DNA from: Nemophila menziesii
Lineage: Eukaryota > Streptophyta > Magnoliopsida > Boraginales > Hydrophyllaceae
Length of the DNA stretch: 64,000 bases
NCBI GenBank assembly: GCA_029959085.1
Contig: JARWIR010000010.1
Location: 38,060,731 to 38,124,730, forward strand
Direction of reading: 5' to 3'
Under the pieces are notes generated by a model, which saw only the letters and a list, made by a program, of their open reading frames with translations, ran no database searches and had not been told where the DNA came from. The position numbers were made by a program, and so were the translations under genes. This document shows, piece by piece, positions 57,603 to 64,000 of this stretch. Each line of letters starts with the position of its first letter. Within the stretch, counting starts at the first letter, position 1.

Positions 57603-58717
57603 CACTTCAGCACTCTGACCGTGGTTCAACCATCCGTCTTTCCTTACTTAATAAATTAACATATTACGGTAAAAAAAACGTATTTAAGAAGGCGTCATCG
57701 CCTTTTCTTCTAATTGATATATTTTCATATTCCATACATTTTATAAAAATATTGAAAATTTAATCCATGTATAATTAAATTTTTACTTAAAATAAATTAA
57801 TAATTTTTTTCATTTAAGTAAGAATCTTAATTATGATTTTTAAATATTTTAGTCTATTTTGAATTTTTTTGCTATCGGTTTTGCTTATAAAAAAATTATA
57901 TTAGTGTCTTTTTTTTGTTACATGAGAGGTCATAAGATCAGGAAGATACACTTCCTAAAAGGTACTAGCTATTTAAAACAATTCTAGGTACAGCCTAACC
58001 GCACCTATCTTTAGTCAAGAATCGCCACAAACCATCTGGAAGGTATTGATAAGGAGTAGGGCTCGCCTCACTCGACGCACCTAACTTTGCTAACCAATCC
58101 GCACAACTATTAGTGTTGTTGTCTCCCCAACTCTTATAACTTATTTTTCCCAGCATTATTATATTTTATATGGTAATTTTGTTAATTTCATATAATGTAG
58201 ATACTTGTAGTGTAATTAACTAAAATTAATTAATATCAAACTCTATCATATTTTTTTTTTCATATAAAGGGGTTTATAGTGCAATTAACTGAAAAAAAGA
58301 TAACCTGGATCCCAACAAAAGTTTGTGGTTTGAAAATTAATGTAGGCATAGTTTATTTTGAAGTTTTTAATCAATTTTTTTTAACAAAATTAGCTCAATT
58401 TTTTGAAATGACCACAATACCATTTATTTTCTTTTACTCTTTTTTAAAAAATTAATTATAAAAAATTAATTATAAAAAATTTCCTTTTTTTCTTTTTATA
58501 AAAATCAATTACACCTTTTTTTTATTAATTATAAAAAAATCTCGTTTTAATTATTTATTAATTTATCAAAAAAAAATTTTTAAGGAAACCACCAATTTTC
58601 CTTAAATATTTTTTTACCGTAATACGTAAATCTATTAATTAAGAAAAGAAAGTCACTGAATGACCACCTTTCACAAATGAACCACAGTGGTTGAACCACG
58701 GTCAGAGTGGCGAAGTG
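57603..58717. mobile_element. Inverted-repeat element carrying a LINE tail
   Basis: The left end CACTTCAGCACTCTGACCG and the right end (complement) CACTTCGCCACTCTGACCG extend into arms of roughly 75-115 bases that both include GTGGTTCAACCA and end at ATTACGGTAAAAAAA. The right arm has about 35 extra bases. No clear target duplication. The long arms suggest a Mutator-like or foldback non-autonomous transposon. Inside is a LINE 3' fragment. Confidence 0.6.
57908..58145 (-). pseudogene. LINE 3' fragment: RNase H C-terminus (LINE E)
   Basis: The minus strand reads YKSWGDNNTNSCADWLAKLG from 58142, the closing RNase H motif of plant LINEs. It continues SSEASPTPYQYLPDG to a stop, a short 3' UTR, and GTAACAAAAAAAAGA, a poly(A)-like end at about 57908. 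Strongly 5'-truncated. Its 3' UTR differs from LINE A, so it is another subfamily. Confidence 0.7.
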
Positions 58718-59038
58718 TCAATTATTTTCCCTAGTATGTTTTATTGCTAACTATTTTATTTTTTAAGAAAAGCTAAAAAAAATCAAAAAATTGTTATCAC
58801 TAAAATATAGCTTTAGAAGACTGAAAGATTTATTTCTCGGAGATTTATTTATTTAGAAACTAGATCTTTTGTATGGATCTTATTTATAATATGTTGCCTA
58901 AAAAATGGATATGTATGTAATATGGCGGATTCAAAAAAATTATATGAAAGAAAGGATGGGCGTTGAAAGTTATAACAGTTAACGTGGTTAAGAAACACTA
59001 ATAGATTCGTCCTGTTTAGCGATGAGACGCCTCGTCGC

Positions 59039-59634
59039 CATGGGCGGATCCAGAAGATAAATTGAGAGGGGGCTTGAAATTTATAGAAGTTCCAGGATCA
59101 ACTCTTTCTGAATTTTTTTAAAGTAAAAATAAGATAGATAAACACATAACGAAAAAAGTTAAAATGCAAATATGATAATTTAACACCATTACGTTCATTG
59201 TCTCTTAAATTGATGAGTTTACCCGTTCCTAACTACCCAAAAAATATATAAACCAACACCATTATATACACTAAATGTATATAGTATCATTACTATTAAT
59301 ATATACTATATGTTATTTTAATATTCTCATTTATAAATATGAGAAATAAATCATTTATAAAAATTAAACATTATAAATTCATTAGATTGATGTAAATAAT
59401 AAATTACTAAGTAATACATATGAGTTGAACCCCCAACCTCTAAATTGTATTCTAATATGTAAAAATACTAAACCACTATGACATAATCACGTATATGTTA
59501 TTTAGTGCATTCACCTTTTATATAAATGTTCAGAGGGGGCTAATTATTTTTCGAGACAAAATTACGGTAACGTATGATAAATTTTACGGGTTCAGGGGGG
59601 CTTGAGCCCCCGTGGGCCTTACATGGATACGCCC
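59039..59634. mobile_element. MITE-like insertion in the CACTA end
   Basis: Interrupts the TAGCGACG-rich subterminal region. The ends GGGCGGATCCA and TGGATACGCCC are inverted repeats with one mismatch in 11. GTCGC occurs on both sides (59034-59038, 59635-59639) as a possible target duplication, though host repeats also contain GTCGC. Inner patches GAGAGGGGGCTTGAA and GGGGGGCTTGAGCCCCC are prominent. No ORF. Confidence 0.5.
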
Positions 59635-59639
59635 GTCGC

Positions 59640-60005
59640 TAATACCCGTATTTCGTCGCTAAATGTGATTAGCGACGACATGTCGTCGCTAAGCTGTCGA
59701 CTCTATCGTTCCGTCGCTAATTGACCCATTAGCGACGAATTGTTGTGATTTCGCCCCTTATCACTCAGAAGCTTATCGACGAGGCGTGGCGTCGCAAAGT
59801 TTACAAGTTAGCGACGGCGCCACGTCGTCGCTAATTAATTAATTAGTTTTTCTTTTTTTATTCGGTTATTAATTATTTATATTTTCTTTTTTTTAACACG
59901 AAATAATAGCGACGGATATGTCGTCGCTATTTTTTTTATTTCGCCGTAAATGATTATTTATTTATTTATTTTATGTGTTAGCGACGACACCATTGTCGTC
60001 GCTAA
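59640..60005. repeat. Left subterminal palindromic repeats of CACTA element
   Basis: At least eight TTAGCGACG/CGTCGCTAA units, several as hairpins. The unit at 59669-59692 is a perfect 24-base palindrome (TTAGCGACGACA and its complement). Others at 59807-59837, 59908-59930 and 59979-60005 have short spacers. Confidence 0.9.
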
Positions 60006-60259
60006 TCACTAATACTTTTTTTAAATTTATTTTTATTTTATGTTTTTTTAAAATTTGTTTGGATTTTGATTTTTGTTTTTATTTTAAATATAATGCAAAA
60101 TTCACAAATAAAAAAATCCAAAAATATATAGAAAATACGTTCATTAGATAATAAAATTAAACATAAAGTGAAAGTAAAAAATAGTCAACGTAAAAGTCAA
60201 ACATACGAAATAAACGTAAAGTCATAAAATTACAAACCAACACAAGAAAATAAACATAA

Positions 60260-61872
60260 TCAATCATCACTCAAATGCTCTTCTTCATCTTCTCTCACTT
60301 CATCTCCGCTCTCCTCACCAGTGGGCCCGGATACGCTGATCTGTGGAAGTCCTTGGGCGATTCTCATGTCGTTTAATGCTTCGAGGAGCGTGTCCGCCAT
60401 GCTCGGGGGCTGACTCGGCCGACTAGAAAAAATTGTGGGCCCGGTTGATGCGGAGGCTGGATCCGGTATAGGTTCAAGTCTTTGAGCCACGTGAAACTCG
60501 TTCATTCCAGCCAGAATCGCCTTGAGAAGCTCCTCGTTCTGCCTATCTGGCTGTGTAGGAGTCCTGGCTCTTTTTCGGACCGGACCAATGGTGGGCACCT
60601 AGTATTTTGTCTTGGGTGGGGCCAGGACCTCCATGATAGTCTTGAGAATGGCATCTATCTGCTCCTGGGCAGAAACTTCAGCTCCCTCCGTTCCGGCCTG
60701 CACAACCTTCTTCTTCATCTTCTCCCGAAGAACACCCTGTAATTAGATTTCAATTTAAAAATAAATTAGATTGATAAAAAAGTAAAGTTAAAAATAAATA
60801 ATTAATTTAAAGCAATTTAAAAAAAAGTCTTACACTAGGTTTCTGCAAACGCTCGTCACGCCAGCTATCTGTAGCTGCATCGTAAGACAGGTGATCGAAA
60901 TAGCCGCTTAAAGGAGGAAGCTCCATCTCCTCCTGGGTATCATCATAAAAAAAGTCAACGGCTCTTTCGTCACCGTATTCAGCTTCCCCTGGACAGTATA
61001 CAATAACAAATATTAATTAGTTAAAAATTAAATTAAACAAATAGTAAATTAAATTCTTATTGTTAGAAATTATACCTCTATAATCACCTCCCGAGTCTGG
61101 GATAAGTTCCTAAACCCCGTCTTGCTAGGAAGTGTCTGCTGCTCTCGGTTCTTCTTGTTTATCTCCACCTGACTCTGTTACAAATAATAAATGAAGAGTT
61201 ATAAAATTAATAAACAAAGACGTATAAAATAATTAATAAATTATTATTTTCTACCTATACGTTCTCGTCATCCCACATCTTCTTCGCCAACTCCCAATGC
61301 TCCGGTAAAACATCTGGTGGTACAGTATTCGTGAGGTAGTAGTCGTTTTTCAAAATCCGACTTCCATCGCCTGTAGGCCGTAGATGTCATCGTGGTCAAC
61401 CTCTTAATAATATCCTCCCAATCGTCTCGCCGCCTCCACTCCTTTAAATCAGAAAACTCATGGAGTCGCTGTATAATAACCCCTTTATTATGCTCGGGGA
61501 AATTTATCCATCCTTTGTAGCAAGGAGGCACGACTTCTCGAACTGCATGCCACACCACCTGACCCATGTGTTTGCTATATTGGCCGACGAAGTTCCACGT
61601 GTCGTCGATAATCGAAAAGTCAACTGGAATGTGCCAGCCGACTCTTCTTAAAGTCTCTTGAGCAGTTCTTATAGACGTGGCAGCTTTAGGGTGTCTTCAT
61701 TTACGTTCACCTGTTTTATTGAAAAATATTTATTAATTATATATTTGTCTTAATTGAAATTATATTAATTGAATTTTTTATTACCCGATGGTTGGGCACA
61801 ATCGGCCATAGGACGGTTGGGATCCCTCGGGGGATCGTTACCCATCCCGTCTCCGTCATTTCCACGACCCAT
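60260..61872 (-). pseudogene. En/Spm-type transposon gene, five exons, broken
   Basis: A minus-strand model from conceptual splicing. Exon 1 61872-61787 (MGRGNDGDGMGNDPPRDPNR); exon 2 about 61711-61262 (WHIPVDFSIIDDTWNFVGQY, GQVVWHAVREVVPPCYKGWI, EWRRRDDWEDIIKRL, TAYRRWKSDFE); exon 3 about 61178-61078 (SQVEINKKNREQQTLPSKTG); exon 4 about 60991-60834 (DSWRDERLQKPS); exon 5 about 60738-60260 (VLREKMKKKVVQAG ... acidic end). Motifs fit the Ptta/En/Spm plant transposase family (Transposase_24), not the DDE transposase. A one-base frameshift in an A run near 61350 and an in-frame TAG near 60601 break it. GT/AG sites were judged by eye. Confidence 0.6.
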
Positions 61873-61904
61873 AACAGCAGCCGCCTATAATTTAAAGGAA
61901 ATAC

Positions 61905-62470
61905 TTACTAATTAGTCCTTTACTATTTTTTTTCATAAAAGTTAATTAAATTTCAAATAGGTCCTTATTTTTTTTTTAAATTCTATTTTAGTCCTTATAA
62001 AATTTTATTTATAAAATTGCGAATAGGTCCTAATTTTTTTTTAAATTGCATTTTAGTCCTTAACAATTGCAAATAAGTCCTTACTTTTTTTAAAATTCTA
62101 TTTTAGTCCTTAAACTATTTTATTTTCAAAATTGCAAAAAGGTCCTAATTTTTTTCAAAATTGCATTTTAGTCCTTATGAAATTGCAATTAGGTCCTTAT
62201 TTTTTTAAAAATTCTATTTTAGTCCTTAAACTATTTTATTTACAAAATTGCAAATAGGTCCTAATTTTTTTTTAAATTGCATTTTAGTCCTTAACAATTG
62301 CAAATAAGTCCTTATTTTTTGTTTAAATTCTATTTTAGTCCTTAAACTAGTTTAATTTACAAAATTGCAAAAAAGGTCCTTACTTTTAAAAAATTGCATT
62401 TTAGTCCTTAATAATTGCAATTAATTTAAGATATTGCAAATAGGTCCTTATATCTTAAAACACAATTAAA
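61905..62470. repeat. Degenerate TTTTAGTCCTTA / GCAAATAGGTCCTTA repeat
   Basis: About ten alternating units of a 'ttttagtccttaa' half and a 'gcaaataggtcctta' half with T-rich spacers, giving a higher-order period near 120 bases in places. It lies upstream of the En/Spm-type gene, inside the CACTA element. Confidence 0.8.
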
Positions 62471-63004
62471 TTACAATATCACAATTTAACAAATTACACA
62501 AAAGTTCCCTATATATATATATATATATCCAAAAATCATAACAAAACCCTAATTTTAGCTAATTTTAAACAAAGTCCAATTACAAGTTGTTTTTTAACAC
62601 AAAAAAAATCTTAAACATCCCAGAATAACATACACAAAATTCGGATTTAATTAAAATATATATACAAGCATGAATTTTTTCAACCCAAAATAAAAAAAAA
62701 ATTGCAATTTTGATTCGGAAATTGGAACCTGTTACGTGGAAATGCTGTAGATTTCGTCCATGAATCCATGCCAAGAAGAAGGAATCGTACAAAAAAAACA
62801 CAAGAAAAGATATTAGAAATTAAAAATGAAAAATTATAATGTAGTGATTAGAATGTGTTATTGGATTGAAATCATTACCTTGATGCTGGATTTGGTGGAA
62901 TAATGCCTCGGAAAAGCTTTGTTATGGCAGAAATGGCGATTTTTGGAGTGATTTGTGGTGTTGTTATGGCTGAAATGAAGCTCGGTTAGGGCTTTATAGA
63001 ATAG
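62471..63004. other. CACTA interior without recognised gene
   Basis: AT-rich. A short ORF at 62580-62801 (minus) has no motif. 62880-63000 resembles a 5' leader on the minus strand, but no exon can be supported. Confidence 0.35.
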
Positions 63005-63310
63005 TTAATTAGCGACGACACGCATGGCGTCGCTAACCAAGGGTATTTCGTCGCTAAGTGGGACACGTAGCGTGCTCTGCACCCACGACCTTTGCGTGTC
63101 AAAAATTAGCGACGACATGTCGTCGCAAAAAAATTGAAATTCGTCGCTAATTTTCGAGAGCGGGAAAGTTGACCGTCCAAGCTGACTAGTTGAATATTTA
63201 ATTATTTATTAGCGACGAGTTAATGGTTGAAGGTCGTCGCAAAAGATTAGCGACGACATTCATCCTTTGAACGTCGTCGCTAAACGCATGAATGTCGTCG
63301 CTATTTTTTT
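63005..63310. repeat. Right subterminal palindromic repeats of CACTA element
   Basis: TTAGCGACGAC / GTCGTCGC units at 63009, 63048, 63107, 63141, 63209, 63247 and 63270-63302, mostly as inverted pairs with spacers from 2 to about 20 bases. It mirrors the left block. A pyrimidine-only stretch (63303-63384) follows. Confidence 0.9.
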
Positions 63311-63384
63311 TCTTTCTTTTTCTTGCTTTCTTTTTGTTTCTATTTTTTTTCCTTTTTCCTTTCTTTCTTATTTCTTTCTTTCTT

Positions 63385-64000
63385 AGTGTTCGGGGTGTTT
63401 AGTCAACTGTTTGCGTCGAATGTTAGTGTTTGGGGTGTTTAGTCAACTGTTTGAGTCAAACTTGAGTGTTCGGGGTGTTTAGTCAACTATTTTAGTCAAA
63501 CTTGAGTGTTCGGGGTGTGTAGTCAACTATTTGAGTCAAACTTGAGTGTTCGGGGTGTTTAGTCAACCATTTGAGTCAAACATGAGTGCTCGGGGTGTTT
63601 AGTCAACTATGGGAGTCAAACTTGAGTGTTCGGGGCGTTTAGTCAACTATTTTAGTCAAACATGAGTGTTCGGGGTGTTTAGTCAACTATTTGATTCAAA
63701 CTTGAGTGTTCCGGGTGTTTAGTCAACTATTTGAGTCAAACTTGAGTGCTCGGGGTGTTTAGTCAACTATTTTAGTAAAACTTGAGTGTTCGGGGTGTGT
63801 AGTCAACTATTTGAGTCAAACTTGAGTGTTCGGGGTGTTTACTCAACTATTTGAGTCAAACTTGAGTGTTCGGGTTGTTTAGTAAACTATTTTAGTCAAA
63901 TGTTAGTGTTCGGGGTGTTTAGTCAACTATTTGAGTCAAATGTTAGTGTTCGGGGTGTTTAGTCAACTATTTGAGTCAAATGTTAGTGTTCAGGGTGTTT
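63385..64000. repeat. 40-bp minisatellite, at least 15 units
   Basis: Tandem units starting AGTGTTCGGGGTGTTTAGTC and continuing AACTATTTGAGTCAAACTTG, with scattered single-base variants (TGTT for CTTG, GTGTGT for GTGTTT). The period is an exact 40 bases throughout and the array runs off the window end. Each unit holds two AGTCAA cores, i.e. two TTGACT W-box-like cores on the minus strand. Confidence 0.97.

Larger units (their letters stand above)
58996..63388. mobile_element. CACTA (En/Spm) derivative
   Basis: Two blocks of TTAGCGACGAC / GTCGTCGCTAA repeats (about 59015-60005 and 63005-63310) enclose a minus-strand gene of En/Spm-associated type. Dense short subterminal repeats at both ends are a CACTA hallmark. 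CACTA occurs at 58996-59000 and TAGTG at 63384-63388, but the adjoining bases are not good inverted repeats and no 3-bp duplication is seen, so these borders are tentative. No TNP2-type transposase is present. Confidence 0.6.

Noticed and set aside
58996..63388. CACTA and TAGTG as proven element termini
   Set aside because: Adjacent bases do not form an inverted repeat and there is no 3-bp duplication; kept only as tentative borders.
63385..64000. CRISPR array
   Set aside because: Regular repeats without unique spacers in plant DNA; the whole 40-base unit is repeated, so it is a minisatellite.

Overview
The window is nuclear DNA of a flowering plant, almost certainly a eudicot. The evidence is a plant-specific SAUR gene, L1-type LINEs with the plant layout (DUF4283 and zinc-knuckle ORF1; ORF2 with endonuclease, reverse transcriptase, zf-RVT and RNase H), Athila/Tat-type Ty3-Gypsy pieces, Ty1-Copia elements, hAT and Stowaway-like MITEs and an En/Spm (CACTA) derivative. 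The species cannot be told from the sequence. The DNA is AT-rich and gene-poor. I see one convincing host gene, an intronless SAUR at 2384-2737; nearly everything else is transposon, relic or featureless spacer.

Layout. 1-1650: Athila-associated non-coding repeat with a long (AT)n tract. 2300-9190: the SAUR gene, with a full-length LINE (2771-9035, both ORFs intact, target-site duplication and poly(A)) inserted 23 bases after its stop codon. 9380-11750: a decayed LINE on the minus strand, interrupted by another insertion. 11.7-24.3 kb: spacer with LTR remnants, a gag relic, a hAT MITE with 8-bp TSD, microsatellites and a RY-motif cluster. 24.7-34.9 kb: rearranged Athila-like material, with two LTRs head to head, an integrase C-terminus, an unidentified small ORF, a GC-rich island, and a plus-strand element (LTR, PBS, gag remnant, protease) whose LTR carries a second hAT MITE. 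34.9-38.6 kb: an antisense LINE broken by nonsense mutations and fused to the Athila protease.

39.6-44.5 kb: a young, complete Copia element on the minus strand (LTRs about 98.7% identical) with several frameshifts. 46.2-50.6 kb: a gag-only Copia-type element in an LTR-internal-LTR-internal-LTR arrangement, flanked as a whole by a 5-bp duplication. 51.5-54.6 kb: a 5'-truncated LINE relic. 55.7-58.7 kb: MITEs, a foldback and an inverted-repeat element containing a LINE tail. 59.0-63.4 kb: a CACTA derivative with palindromic subterminal repeats and a broken multi-exon En/Spm-type gene. 63.4 kb to the end: a 40-bp minisatellite.

There is no operon-like cooperation between genes. The interactions are nested insertions, rearrangement junctions and the LINE sitting in the SAUR transcript. 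I found no convincing new biological system. The strongest observations are the LINE in the SAUR 3' UTR, the ATGA stop-start overlap shared by two different LINEs, and the three-LTR gag-only array.
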